A DNA stretch of 64,000 nt from Chitinophaga eiseniae (GCF_900167135.1 NZ_FUWZ01000002.1:1576651-1640650); one strand, 5' to 3'. Counted from the first letter of the stretch, positions 1 to 8,833 are shown. The notes: generated by a model not told the origin, from the letters alone. Numbers and translations: made by a program.

Positions 1-926
1 AACACTTCTCCCTGGTAGGTGTTTGTCTGGAAAAAAGATTTCGGGCCAATTTTAAAAACAAAGTCCTCCAGCTTCTCTTCTGCATAACCTTTCCCGAAAT
101 AAACTTTGGGGTCCAGGTCAAAGATCGAGTCGTTTTTCTTCGGGTTGATGGTATACAGCAGTGTGGTGATGGCTGGCACCGTCTTCAGCAGATGGTCCAG
201 CAGCGCCACCCTGTTTTCCTTGTCTTCGTGGTGAACCACCAGGTTGACCATGATCTCCCCGGTAGTACACAAACGTACGACCAGGTTCCGCAGCCACCCT
301 TCCTGCAGGCGGATATCGTAGAAAGACAGTTCGTGTTGTATCGCATATTCCCGGATGGTGTTCCGGATAAGGTTGACCGGCTCCTGCATCAGATAGCAGG
401 TGTTGATGTCGAGCACCTTATCGAACAATTTGGGCACGTGGAAGCCCAGTGCGGGGCGGACGGGGATTTCGCCGTTGAGGGCGCGCACTTCCTCATTGGT
501 GAGATACGCCTTGTTGCTGAAGGTAAACTCCAGTTTGTTACGGTAGTGCTCCGTATGGGCCGAGCCGAGGATGGGGCTCATGGCAGGGAGCTCCAGCTTA
601 CCGATCCGCTGCAGATGGTCCGCCACCTGCTGCTGCTTGTATTCCAGCTGCAGGCTGTAGGGCATCATCTGCCATTTACAGCCGCCACAGGTGCCAAAAT
701 GCTGGCAGAACGGAGTAATACGTTTGTCGGAGTAACTATGTATATGAACGGCTTTGCCTTCCGCCCAGTCTTTTTTATTTTTGGACAGGCGTACGTCCAC
801 AATATCGCCGGGCATTACGCCGCCTTCGATAAAGATAACTTTACCGTCATGCCGTGCCAGGGCCTTACCTTCTGCGGCATAGCCGGATACAGGTACTTTT
901 TCTATTACTACGTTTTTTTTCCTCAC
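1..926 (-). CDS. rlmD: 23S rRNA (uracil-5-)-methyltransferase, RlmD/RumA type (5' part, cut by window edge)
   Basis: SAM-dependent enzyme that makes 5-methyluridine in 23S rRNA. About 308 N-terminal residues are visible; the catalytic C-terminal part lies left of the window. Seen: a TRAM-like N-terminal RNA-binding domain (about residues 1-62), then the iron-sulfur ligand pattern CQHFGTCGGC (Cys74, Cys80, Cys83) with a later Cys near 176, and an FFQTN motif at the window edge, where the SAM-binding domain of this family begins. The start is taken as GTG at 926-924, because an in-frame TGA lies 7 codons upstream and the next in-frame ATG is inside the TRAM domain. A -7-like element (TACCTTTGC) ends only 4 nt before this GTG. 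RlmD and other TrmA-family members are hard to separate without the C-terminus. Confidence 0.88.
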   Translation of the reverse strand, partial: MRKKNVVIEKVPVSGYAAEGKALARHDGKVIFIEGGVMPGDIVDVRLSKNKKDWAEGKAVHIHSYSDKRITPFCQHFGTCGGCKWQMMPYSLQLEYKQQQVADHLQRIGKLELPAMSPILGSAHTEHYRNKLEFTFSNKAYLTNEEVRALNGEIPVRPALGFHVPKLFDKVLDINTCYLMQEPVNLIRNTIREYAIQHELSFYDIRLQEGWLRNLVVRLCTTGEIMVNLVVHHEDKENRVALLDHLLKTVPAITTLLYTINPKKNDSIFDLDPKVYFGKGYAEEKLEDFVFKIGPKSFFQTNTYQGEV

Positions 927-930
927 GGCT

Positions 931-939
931 GCAAAGGTA
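931..939 (-). promoter_or_regulatory. -7 element (TACCTTTGC) of the rlmD-type gene
   Basis: Matches the Bacteroidota -7 consensus TAnnTTTG exactly. No clear TTG -33 box is seen at the expected distance. Its position, 4-5 nt before the GTG start, implies an extremely short or absent leader. Confidence 0.5.
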
Positions 940-1023
940 AAAGGAAATCATGAATCGTTGGCCGTAAAAGGATATCACAGTTAGCTTTTTTACATGTATT
1001 TTTACATATTGTTACCAATTCCT

Positions 1024-2430
1024 ATGCGTAAGATATTTCTCCTGCTTCTGACAGCACTCTCTATCCAGCTCCACCTGCATGCGCAGGGCTATCAGCTCTC
1101 TATCCGGCTGAAGAACTACAACAGTGGCAAACTGTTCCTGGCCAACTATATGGGACGGACCACCTACCTGGCCGATTCGGCAGAGGTAAACCCCGCAGGG
1201 GAAGTGGTACTGAAAGGCAAAACACCGTTGTATCCCGGTATCTACCTGATCGTATTGCCCGGGAAACAGAAATATGTGGAAACGCTGATCGACAGGCAGC
1301 AGTTCTTCTCCGTGACGATTGATACGGCAGACCTGGTGGGTAAAACTGTCTACAAAGGGTCCCCGGACAACGAGCTTTTCCTGGCTTATAACCGGTTTCT
1401 GTTCCAGCAGGAGTCGCTGACACGCAGCATCACCGACCAGCTGAAAACGGCCCGCACCGCCGCTGATTCTGCCAAGGTGGCGCCGTTGCAGCAGGAACTG
1501 GGCAAAAAACTGCAGGAATACCGCCATGAACTGGTGTCCCAACATCCCCAGGCTATCCTGTCGGCTATTTTCAAGGCGATGAAGGAGCCGGAAATACCGC
1601 AGAAGCCGGAAGGGGAGGATTCTTCCTTTGCTTACCGCTACTTTAAAGGGCATTACTGGGATGAAGTGGAGCTGTCCACAGACCGGCTTGTGAGGACGCC
1701 GGTACTGGAGGCCAAGCTGAAAAAGTATTTCTCCCAGTTGGTGGTGAATATGCCTGATTCCATTATTGTAGACTGCGACGCGCTCCTTGCCCGCACCCGC
1801 AAAAGCAAAGAAGCCTTTAAATACGTGTTGTGGTGGCTCACCTACAACTACGAAAGTTCCCCTTATATGGGCATGGACGCCGTATTTGTGCACCTGGTGG
1901 AGAAGTACTACGTTCCGGGAGACGCTTTCTGGCTGAATGATGAACAACTCAACAAAATCATCAACCGCGCCTATACGCTGGCGCCTAATCTGATCGGCCA
2001 GCAGGCGGCGCCGCTGGAATTGAAAGATACCGCTTCCAAACCCGTCTCGCTTTATAAGACAAAAGCAAAATACACGGTGCTGGTATTCTGGGACCCTACC
2101 TGCGGACATTGTAAGACAGAGCTGCCACGGCTCGACTCCGCCTTCAAGGCCAGCTGGAAAGATAAGGGGGTAGCTATGATCGGTATCAAAACAGAAGGTA
2201 CCCGCGAGGAGTGGTTATCTTTTATCAGGGACAACCACCTTACCGGATGGATACACGCCCTCGATGCGGACAACTCCACTAACTACCGCCGGCTATACGA
2301 CGTTTACAGCACCCCGGTAGTATACCTGCTGGACGAGCGCAAGAAAATTGTTGCCAAACGTCTCGCTGTAGAGCAACTGAACGATTTTCTGGAGCGTTCG
2401 GGACAAAAAAACACAGCAGCAAAGCTGTAG
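1024..2430 (+). CDS. TlpA-like thioredoxin-fold secreted protein (DUF4369/DUF5106 type)
   Basis: Likely periplasmic or surface thiol-disulfide oxidoreductase of the Bacteroidota TlpA/ResA-like group. The chosen ATG gives a 468-residue protein that begins with a signal peptide (MRKIFLLLLTALSIQ, cleavage near AQ21); the upstream in-frame ATG at 994 would put 10 extra residues in front of it. Order of parts: DUF4369-like beta domain (about 22-125), helical DUF5106-like middle, and a C-terminal thioredoxin domain with the redox motif CGHC (Cys360, Cys363) and a cis-Pro segment STPVVYLLD. It is monocistronic, and its substrate cannot be told from sequence. Confidence 0.85.
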   Translation: MRKIFLLLLTALSIQLHLHAQGYQLSIRLKNYNSGKLFLANYMGRTTYLADSAEVNPAGEVVLKGKTPLYPGIYLIVLPGKQKYVETLIDRQQFFSVTIDTADLVGKTVYKGSPDNELFLAYNRFLFQQESLTRSITDQLKTARTAADSAKVAPLQQELGKKLQEYRHELVSQHPQAILSAIFKAMKEPEIPQKPEGEDSSFAYRYFKGHYWDEVELSTDRLVRTPVLEAKLKKYFSQLVVNMPDSIIVDCDALLARTRKSKEAFKYVLWWLTYNYESSPYMGMDAVFVHLVEKYYVPGDAFWLNDEQLNKIINRAYTLAPNLIGQQAAPLELKDTASKPVSLYKTKAKYTVLVFWDPTCGHCKTELPRLDSAFKASWKDKGVAMIGIKTEGTREEWLSFIRDNHLTGWIHALDADNSTNYRRLYDVYSTPVVYLLDERKKIVAKRLAVEQLNDFLERSGQKNTAAKL

Positions 2431-2553
2431 AAAACAGGGTGTAGAACGTAGAATATACACCCCGTTTTATACTGAAAATCAATTACTTGTAAAACTTTAA
2501 CATTCTTTTGGCATACTCTTTGAATTTTGGGACGCGGACCAAAAATTCAGGTT

Positions 2554-3267
2554 ATGACCAAGAAGACGATTTTCCTCTCCTTTGCAGCGATGACCTTGTC
2601 CTTTGCAGCGATGGCTCAGGCCCGTGTAGGCGTTAAAGGTGGCTGGAACCTTTCCAACATCACCACCAGCAATGACGGCAGTACGAAAGATGCCAAAAGT
2701 CTCTCCGGCTTCAATGTCGGTGTGATAGCGGATTTACCGTTGGTGCCCCGTATTTTGTCATTCCAGCCTGGGGTGTTTTATACCACAAAGGGTACTAAAT
2801 CCGAAGTTGGTGACAAAAACAATGTGACGGTCACCAATCCTTATGCTAAGTACACACAGAATCCATCTTACATCGAAGTGCCCTTAAACTTTGTTGCGAA
2901 ACTGCCGGTGGGTGAGCACGCCAGCCTGTTTGCAGGCGTAGGCCCGTATTTTGCATTCGGGGTAGCGGGGAAGAACAAGTACGAAGCCACTACTGTGGCC
3001 GGTACCACCAGCGGTTCTTCCAGCATTAAGTGGGACGATGACACGCCGTTTAACAATGGAGACCTCAACCAGGGCCGTGACAAGTGGAAACGGTTTGACT
3101 GGGGTGGTAACGTACAGGTAGGCGCTGAAATCAGCAATTTCCTGATCAGCGCCCAGTATGGTATCGGCTTCGCCAAAGTGTATTCAGGCGAAATCAACAG
3201 TACGGACAACAAAGACAAGAACCGTGTATTCAGTGTTTCCGTGGGTTATCTCTTTGGCGGCAGATAA
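2554..3267 (+). CDS. Outer-membrane beta-barrel (porin family) protein 1
   Basis: 237-residue small outer-membrane barrel of the OMP_b-brl_2 type. Seen: signal peptide ending AMAQ, first strand VGVKGGWNLSN, glycine- and aromatic-rich alternating strands with polar loops, and a final strand VSVGYLFGGR. The ATG at 2554 is chosen over an in-frame TTG 27 nt upstream, because it starts directly on the lysine-rich signal peptide. It is the first of three tandem genes of the same fold. Function is unknown; such barrels are often structural or adhesive. Confidence 0.85.
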   Translation: MTKKTIFLSFAAMTLSFAAMAQARVGVKGGWNLSNITTSNDGSTKDAKSLSGFNVGVIADLPLVPRILSFQPGVFYTTKGTKSEVGDKNNVTVTNPYAKYTQNPSYIEVPLNFVAKLPVGEHASLFAGVGPYFAFGVAGKNKYEATTVAGTTSGSSSIKWDDDTPFNNGDLNQGRDKWKRFDWGGNVQVGAEISNFLISAQYGIGFAKVYSGEINSTDNKDKNRVFSVSVGYLFGGR

Positions 3268-3363
3268 AAAATTTCCGAACAATTTTTAACTCGTGTTGTA
3301 ATTACAGCTAGCAAGCAAAAAGTACAGGCTGATTCATAATCATTTAGCAATCAGAAAAAGACA

Positions 3364-3402
3364 AAAAGTGACGTCACCGGCCTGTTGGCGTCACTTTTAA
3401 CC
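3364..3402 (+). terminator. Hairpin with T-run between barrel genes 1 and 2
   Basis: AAAAGTGACG (3364-3373) pairs perfectly with CGTCACTTTT (3389-3398). It lies about 95 nt after barrel gene 1 and 20 nt before barrel gene 2, so it may be a terminator for gene 1 or a leader element of gene 2. Confidence 0.55.
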
Positions 3403-3422
3403 TCATCCAAATACACATTAAA

Positions 3423-4049
3423 ATGAAAAAGGTACTCTTAGCTGCGGTCGCTTTATTGATCGCAGGTGTTACATTCGGTCAGACAAAATGGGGCATTGTA
3501 GCAGGCCCTCAGTTTTCCAGTGTAACCACCAAAGCATCCGCTTTTGGTACTACCTCCAAGGAAACCAGCAAACTTTTGACAGGATTAAGAGCTGGCGTAA
3601 CCGTCGACATTCCTTTAGGGGATGAATTTTATGTAGGCACCGGCTTATTGTATTCCGGTAAAGGCGGTAAGTTCAAAAACTCGGATATGAAAGTATCCCT
3701 GGGCTACCTGCAGGTGCCGATCAACTTCATGTTCAAACCGGAAGTAGGTAGCGGTAACCTGGTACTGGCCGTTGGTCCTTACATCGCCTATGGCGTTACC
3801 GGTAAATACAAGGACATGCCACTCGTTGGCGAAAGAAAAGCGTTTGATGATGAAGCCGGCCTGGCCAAACTGAAACGTTTTGATGCCGGCGGTAACATCC
3901 AGATCGGCTATGAAATCCCGGCTGGTCTTTACTTCGGTCTGAATGCCGACCTGGGTATGGTGAACGCATTTGACAACACCAGCAACGACGCAAAGTTCAA
4001 AAACACTTCCTTCGGCGTGTCCGTAGGATATAAATTCAGCGGTCGTTAA
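3423..4049 (+). CDS. Outer-membrane beta-barrel (porin family) protein 2
   Basis: 208 residues. Signal peptide (MKKVLLAAVALLIAG, cleavage after FGQ), then the same barrel architecture as its two neighbours: an opening strand WGIVAGPQFSSV, a central RFDAGGNIQIGYE strand that resembles RFDWGGNVQVGAE in barrel 1, and a closing strand FGVSVGYKFSGR. It has its own terminator downstream. Its close resemblance to barrel 1 suggests tandem duplication. No ligand can be assigned. Confidence 0.86.
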   Translation: MKKVLLAAVALLIAGVTFGQTKWGIVAGPQFSSVTTKASAFGTTSKETSKLLTGLRAGVTVDIPLGDEFYVGTGLLYSGKGGKFKNSDMKVSLGYLQVPINFMFKPEVGSGNLVLAVGPYIAYGVTGKYKDMPLVGERKAFDDEAGLAKLKRFDAGGNIQIGYEIPAGLYFGLNADLGMVNAFDNTSNDAKFKNTSFGVSVGYKFSGR

Positions 4050-4084
4050 TCATCGCAAAAACACCACATCACAATTAATTAACA

Positions 4085-4116
4085 GGCTGCCTGGTAAGTT
4101 CCAGGCAGCCTTTTTT
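4085..4116 (+). terminator. Rho-independent terminator after barrel gene 2
   Basis: GGCTGCCTGG (4085-4094), loop TAAGTT, CCAGGCAGCC (4101-4110), then six T. Confidence 0.9.
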
Positions 4117-4239
4117 ATATAAAATCGAAACCTTTTGTTTAGCTTCGCCGTTAGTATCCGTTGGGTGAACCTGAAGAACCTTGTCTGTTTCATAACGATA
4201 TATTGAGCAAGTATCATTAATCCCGTAGTACAGTTCTAC

Positions 4240-4938
4240 ATGAAGTGTTTAAAATTCCTGTGTGTGTTGGCCTCTCTGGCCATTACCACCACAATTGTTA
4301 ACGCCCAGGTAAGCTTAGGCTTGCAAGGGGGTTACGTGAATGCCGAAATGAATGTCTCTTCCGGAAGTGCCGGAGTTACACAGCCCGGACCGCAGCCACT
4401 GCACAGCTGGCAAGCTGGTTTTTACCTGAATATTCCTGTATTTCCCAATGGCGCCCTGCAACCTGGCCTGAACTATATCGTGAAGGGGGCCAACCGGTCA
4501 TTTAACGGTCAGCAGGACGTTAATGTAGCCTTGCCCGGCGCTACTAAAATCAGGTTGCAATACCTGGAACTGCCGGTGAACCTGGTATATAAAATACCGA
4601 TTGGCATCGGGAAGCTGGCCATAGGCGGCGGCGGTTACGGCGCTTATTGTACGCGCGGTGACTATAACCTGGCCATCTACAAAGAAGGAAAACTGCTACA
4701 GTCCAGCAACCAACGGGTGGACTTCGGAAAAAATCCCAATGTGTTTACCACCGGATATAACCTGCAACGCTGGGACGCCGGCTTAAATGCCGTTGCTACC
4801 ATCGAGTTTAACTGCTATGTGACACTTGGTGTTAATTACAGCCACGGTTTGGTGGACCTGGACCGGTCTGACGGTAATATCAAAAACAGATACTTCGGCA
4901 TTAATGTCGGCATCCTGTTTAACAGGGAAGACTGGTAG
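4240..4938 (+). CDS. Outer-membrane beta-barrel (porin family) protein 3
   Basis: 232 residues with a signal peptide (cleavage after NAQ) and a barrel: VSLGLQGGYVNAEMN opening strand, IQxxYLELPVNLVYK-like central strand, and closing strand YFGINVGILFN. It is more diverged from barrels 1 and 2 than they are from each other. It is transcribed alone after the terminator at 4085-4116. The final residues are REDW, not the usual aromatic C-terminal residue preceded by a strand. Confidence 0.84.
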   Translation: MKCLKFLCVLASLAITTTIVNAQVSLGLQGGYVNAEMNVSSGSAGVTQPGPQPLHSWQAGFYLNIPVFPNGALQPGLNYIVKGANRSFNGQQDVNVALPGATKIRLQYLELPVNLVYKIPIGIGKLAIGGGGYGAYCTRGDYNLAIYKEGKLLQSSNQRVDFGKNPNVFTTGYNLQRWDAGLNAVATIEFNCYVTLGVNYSHGLVDLDRSDGNIKNRYFGINVGILFNREDW

Positions 4939-5125
4939 GGTGTATTTAAATATTTTATTATTTATTTATTTTTTATATTTGTTGACTGATGGATACTGTT
5001 TCCGGGGCTGCCGTACAGACATCATGGAAGAGGTTTTCCTTGTGACAGGGGGAGCGTAAGGTAATAGCAGGCATTCGTTTATTTATTTTCGTACATACTT
5101 ATCAGTTAATCATTAATAGGACCAG

Positions 5126-5157
5126 GAGGCTGCCGTAACAGGCGGCCTCTTTTTTTT
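5126..5157 (+). terminator. Rho-independent terminator
   Basis: GAGGCTGCC (5126-5134) pairs with GGCGGCCTC (5141-5149, one wobble pair), followed by eight T. Confidence 0.85.
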
Positions 5158-5322
5158 GCCGGGAGAATAGGGGTGAACCTGTTTGTGTGCGTCTTGTTTA
5201 TAGAAAGTTGCTTCCCCAAGGGGTTGCGATGATCATTGGACAGTTAATTTAAATGTGTGACAGTTATAGGGATATGCCACTACGTCTCTACGTAATGGCA
5301 TTATAATATGAAAGAAAAGCAA

Positions 5323-5352
5323 AAAAGGGAAAGACTTTCGTCATTCCCTTTT
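5323..5352 (-). terminator. metF terminator
   Basis: AAAAGGGAA (5323-5331) and TTCCCTTTT (5344-5352) form a hairpin. Read on the minus strand it is followed by T-rich sequence, 25 nt after the metF stop. Confidence 0.7.
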
Positions 5353-5376
5353 CTTTTTATGTAAAAGCGGTTCGTG

Positions 5377-6330
5377 TTATATAATAGCTTCCACGGCTTT
5401 GCGTACTACCTGTGGTTTGCCCAGCGTGTAGTAATGAAGCACCGGTACACCAAAAGCCTTTAATTCCCTGGACTGGTTGATCAGCCATTCGGTTCCTACC
5501 TGTTCTACTTCTTTATCTGTTTTACAGCGCATAATTTCGCTGGACAGCTCTGTGGGCAGATCTACGTGGAAAATCCGGGGCAGGATGTTCATCTGTTTTT
5601 TGGAGGTGAGGGGTTTCAGGCCCGGGATAATGGGTACAGTAATGCCCATTTCACGGCATTTGGCCACAAAATCGAAGAACTTCTGGTTATCGAAGAACAT
5701 CTGGGTAACGATATAATCCGCTCCCATTTCCACCTTTTTCTTCAGGTAGCCCATATCTGTCTGCATATTGGGCGCTTCGAAGTGTTTTTCCGGGTATCCG
5801 GCCACCCCGATGCAGAAATTGGTTTTTACGCCGCCCTGCAGGTCGTCTTCCAGGTATACCCCGTTATTCATGTGCACTACCTGGTCCAGCAGCTCGCTCG
5901 CATAGGCGTGTCCGTGAGGGTCGGGCTCGAAAAACGTTTCATTTTTTGGAGCATCTCCTCTGAGGACCAATACATTATCGATTCCCAGGAAGGCCAGGTC
6001 AATCAGTGCGTTTTCCGTTTCCTCCCGGCTAAAGCCGCCACAGATCAGATGAGGGACCGCGTCCACAGTATAGTGGTTCATAATGGCGGCGCAGATACCT
6101 ACCGTACCGGGGCGTTTCCGGATTTCCACCTTCTCGAAAGCACCGTCGGCCTTCTTTTTGAACATATGCTCACTGCGGTGGTAGGTTACATTGATATAGG
6201 CCGGCTTGAAGTCCATCAACGGGTCCAGATGGTCGTAGATGGATTCAATGCTCTTTCCTTTCAGCGGGGGAAGGATTTCGAAAGATATCAGTGTATCCTT
6301 CGCCTGGGCAATATGTTCTGTTACTTTCAT
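5377..6330 (-). CDS. metF: Methylenetetrahydrofolate reductase
   Basis: Cytosolic flavoenzyme that reduces 5,10-methylene-THF to 5-methyl-THF, the methyl donor for methionine synthase. 317 residues, close to the family's usual 290-320. The N-terminal SFEILPP places Glu18 at the catalytic glutamate position, VLRGDAP is the conserved folate/FAD loop, and IVTQMFFD and PIIPGLKP are family signatures. Divergent from lptB. The two metH genes are 36 kb away rather than adjacent. No SAM riboswitch was recognised upstream. Confidence 0.96.
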   Translation of the reverse strand: MKVTEHIAQAKDTLISFEILPPLKGKSIESIYDHLDPLMDFKPAYINVTYHRSEHMFKKKADGAFEKVEIRKRPGTVGICAAIMNHYTVDAVPHLICGGFSREETENALIDLAFLGIDNVLVLRGDAPKNETFFEPDPHGHAYASELLDQVVHMNNGVYLEDDLQGGVKTNFCIGVAGYPEKHFEAPNMQTDMGYLKKKVEMGADYIVTQMFFDNQKFFDFVAKCREMGITVPIIPGLKPLTSKKQMNILPRIFHVDLPTELSSEIMRCKTDKEVEQVGTEWLINQSRELKAFGVPVLHYYTLGKPQVVRKAVEAII

Positions 6331-6397
6331 GTGTTATGGAATTTGTGGAATAATGGCTGTTTGGGTAAACCTTATTCCGACTGAAAATTTACGGGGG

Positions 6398-6405
6398 CAA
6401 AAATA
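6398..6405 (-). promoter_or_regulatory. -7 element of metF
   Basis: Reads TATTTTTG on the minus strand (TAnnTTTG), 68 nt before the metF ATG. A CAA (TTG on the minus strand) lies 14 nt further upstream, closer than usual for a -33 box. Confidence 0.5.
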
Positions 6406-6479
6406 ACATATCCCCTCATCAATCTTCTATGATTTTTCATCTTGGCAGAACTATGACTAGGCCAAGTGAATGAATTGTT

Positions 6480-6487
6480 TAATTTTG
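6480..6487 (+). promoter_or_regulatory. -7 element of lptB, which decides the start codon
   Basis: TAATTTTG, an exact TAnnTTTG match. It lies inside the reading frame that would begin at an upstream ATG (6466), so transcription should start after that ATG. This supports ATG 6502 as the true lptB start. Confidence 0.55.
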
Positions 6488-6501
6488 CTAAGTTTGATCA
6501 T

Positions 6502-7263
6502 ATGGCATTAAGAATACATACGGACCAGCTGGTAAAGCGCTATGGCGCCAGGACGGTGGTAAACCACGTGTCTGTTGAGGTGTCCCAGGGGGAGATCGTA
6601 GGGCTGCTGGGCCCTAACGGAGCGGGTAAAACCACTTCCTTTTACATGGTAGTAGGGCTCATCAAGCCGGATGAAGGGAATGTTTACCTCGATGAGGTGA
6701 ATATTACCAAGCTTCCCATGTATAAAAGAGCGAAAATGGGCATCGGTTATCTGCCGCAGGAGGCCTCCGTGTTCCGCAAACTCAGTGTGGAAGACAATAT
6801 CGCCGCCGTGCTGGAGATGACCGACCTCAAAAAGGCCGAACAGAAAGATAAGCTGGAGGCGCTTCTGAGCGAATTCCGCCTGACACACGTCCGTAAAAGC
6901 CCCGGTGACGTACTGAGCGGTGGGGAACGCCGCCGTACCGAAATTGCCCGTGCACTGGCCGTAGACCCTAAATTCATCCTGCTGGACGAACCCTTTGCCG
7001 GGATCGACCCTATCGCCGTGGAAGATATCCAGTCTATTGTAGCTAAACTGAAATATAAGAACATCGGTATCCTGATTACGGACCACAACGTACAGGAAAC
7101 GCTGTCCATTACCGACAGGGCTTATTTATTGTTTGAAGGAAAAATCCTGAAATCAGGGTCGGCAGAAGAACTGGCTGAAGATGAACAGGTAAGAAAAGTG
7201 TATCTTGGCCAGAATTTCGTTCTTCGCAGGAAGAATTACCTGGACGAAGCAGCTAAACAATAA
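6502..7263 (+). CDS. lptB: LPS export ABC transporter ATP-binding protein
   Basis: ATPase of the Lpt machine that extracts lipopolysaccharide from the inner membrane. 253 residues from the chosen ATG. Walker A GPNGAGKTT (38-45 region), Q-loop Gln86 in GYLPQE, signature LSGGERRR (138-145), Walker B FILLDEP (159-164) and H-loop His195 in TDHNV. The LSGGERRR signature and GYLPQEASVFR are typical of LptB rather than of amino-acid transporters. First gene of a tight set with the GH3-like gene (23-nt gap) and fabG (17-nt gap). Confidence 0.93.
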   Translation: MALRIHTDQLVKRYGARTVVNHVSVEVSQGEIVGLLGPNGAGKTTSFYMVVGLIKPDEGNVYLDEVNITKLPMYKRAKMGIGYLPQEASVFRKLSVEDNIAAVLEMTDLKKAEQKDKLEALLSEFRLTHVRKSPGDVLSGGERRRTEIARALAVDPKFILLDEPFAGIDPIAVEDIQSIVAKLKYKNIGILITDHNVQETLSITDRAYLLFEGKILKSGSAEELAEDEQVRKVYLGQNFVLRRKNYLDEAAKQ

Positions 7264-7286
7264 AAACACGCTACAGCATCCTATAT

Positions 7287-8816
7287 ATGAAGATTTTAAG
7301 TCCTGCCATATCACAACTCGCACGTTTGCGCATGGGGCGCATCGCCTATTTTATGCAATATCCCGTGCAAGTGCAACAGCAGGTATTCCAAAACCTTATC
7401 AGCGCCGCCCAGTACACAGAATTCGGCAAACAACACGGCTTTTCGAAAATTTATAAGATAGAGGAATATAAAGAAAGGGTACCGGTACACACGTACGATA
7501 CCATCAAGCCCTATATCCAGCGTACCATGGAAGGCCAGCAGAACGTGCTGTGGAACACGCCTATCAAATGGTTCGCAAAATCAAGCGGCACCACCGCAGA
7601 CAAAAGCAAGTTTATCCCCGTTACCGTGGAAAGCCTGGACGAATGTCATTACCGTTCCGGCCGCGACGTGATCTCTCTTTATTACAATAATTTCCCTGAC
7701 TCCGACGTATTTACCGGAAAATCGCTGATCATCGGCGGCAGCCACCAGGTCAACAAGCTGTCGGAAGACAGCGACTCCTATTGCGGAGACCTCAGCGCTG
7801 TCATGCTGCAGAACATGCCCTTCTATGGTAACATGATCCGCACGCCCGACCTGGAAATCGCGCTGATGGACGAATGGGAAGAAAAAATAGAACGCATGGC
7901 CAATGCGGTCATTCACGAAAACGTGACCTCCATCGCCGGCGTTCCCACCTGGACCATCGTACTGATCAAACGGATATTTGAGCTTACCGGCAAAGATAAC
8001 CTGGCAGACGTATGGCCCAACCTCGAACTGTATATGCACGGCGGCGTGAGCTTTACGCCTTACCGCGACCAGTTTGCGAAACTGATCCGCAACCCGCTGA
8101 TGCACTACCAGGAAACCTATAACGCGTCGGAAGGCTTCTTTGCCGCCCAGGACGTTATCGGAGAAGAAGGATTGCTGCTGTTCCTTAACCATGGCATCTT
8201 CTACGAGTTTATGCCTATGGAGGAACTGGGCAAAGAAAATCCGCGCACCCTGCAACTGCAGGAAGTGGAAACCGGGAAAAACTACGCCCTGGTGATCAGT
8301 ACCAACGGCGGATTATGGCGTTACCTCGTAGGCGACACCATCCAGTTTACCTCCCTGCTGCCTTACCGCATCAAGGTTAGCGGCCGCACCAAATCGTTTA
8401 TCAATGCCTTCGGTGAAGAAGTGATCGTGGAAAATGCTGACAGCGCTATCGCAAAAGCCTGCGAAGTGACCGGCGCCGTAGTGAATGATTATACCGCAGC
8501 ACCCGTATATTTCAGTGATGAAGGCAACGGCGGCCACGAATGGCTCATCGAGTTTGAAGTGCCGCCGGGAGATATCAACACCTTTGTAACTGTGCTGGAC
8601 AATACACTGAAGTCCATCAATTCAGACTACGAAGCCAAAAGACACAAGGATATCGCACTGCGCCCGCCGGTAGTACATGTGCTGCCCAGAGGAACCTTCT
8701 GCGAATTCCTGAAAAGTAAAGGCAAACTGGGCGGCCAGCACAAAGTGCCCCGCCTGAACAACGACCGCAATTACCTCGAGGAAATCCTGAAGTTTGCGGC
8801 AACCATGAACACTTAA
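7287..8816 (+). CDS. GH3-family (auxin-responsive promoter type) acyl-adenylate enzyme
   Basis: 509 residues of the GH3 superfamily, relatives of acyl-CoA synthetases and firefly luciferase that adenylate a carboxylic acid and conjugate it to an amine. Seen: the ATP-binding motif KSSGTTADKSKFIP, the segments NASEGFFAAQ and GLWRYLVGDTI, and a C-terminal domain with GRTKSFINAFGEE. In plants these enzymes make hormone-amino-acid conjugates; the substrate in Bacteroidota is not established. Position between lptB and fabG hints at envelope lipid or acyl metabolism, which is inference. Confidence 0.9.
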   Translation: MKILSPAISQLARLRMGRIAYFMQYPVQVQQQVFQNLISAAQYTEFGKQHGFSKIYKIEEYKERVPVHTYDTIKPYIQRTMEGQQNVLWNTPIKWFAKSSGTTADKSKFIPVTVESLDECHYRSGRDVISLYYNNFPDSDVFTGKSLIIGGSHQVNKLSEDSDSYCGDLSAVMLQNMPFYGNMIRTPDLEIALMDEWEEKIERMANAVIHENVTSIAGVPTWTIVLIKRIFELTGKDNLADVWPNLELYMHGGVSFTPYRDQFAKLIRNPLMHYQETYNASEGFFAAQDVIGEEGLLLFLNHGIFYEFMPMEELGKENPRTLQLQEVETGKNYALVISTNGGLWRYLVGDTIQFTSLLPYRIKVSGRTKSFINAFGEEVIVENADSAIAKACEVTGAVVNDYTAAPVYFSDEGNGGHEWLIEFEVPPGDINTFVTVLDNTLKSINSDYEAKRHKDIALRPPVVHVLPRGTFCEFLKSKGKLGGQHKVPRLNNDRNYLEEILKFAATMNT

Positions 8817-8833
8817 AACCTATCAACTATAAC

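Larger units (their letters stand above)
4939..5376. other. Gene-free stretch between barrel 3 and metF
   Basis: No convincing protein gene. It holds a perfect -7 element (TATATTTG, 4974-4981), a plus-strand terminator (5126-5157) and the metF terminator (5323-5352). Two very short ORFs (18 and 11 codons, near 4989 and 5024) have no recognisable features. The promoter and terminator could delimit a small RNA of about 165 nt. Confidence 0.5.

Noticed and set aside
192..953. A 253-codon plus-strand frame at the left edge
   Set aside because: It is antisense to the rlmD-type gene, whose motifs (TRAM, iron-sulfur cysteines) are clear on the minus strand.
5023..5059. Fragment resembling an SDR N-terminus (FLVTGGA)
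   Set aside because: Only seven residues before a stop codon and no continuing similarity in any frame.
5566..6384. A 272-codon frame opposite metF
   Set aside because: metF is unambiguous on the other strand; the frame has no family character.
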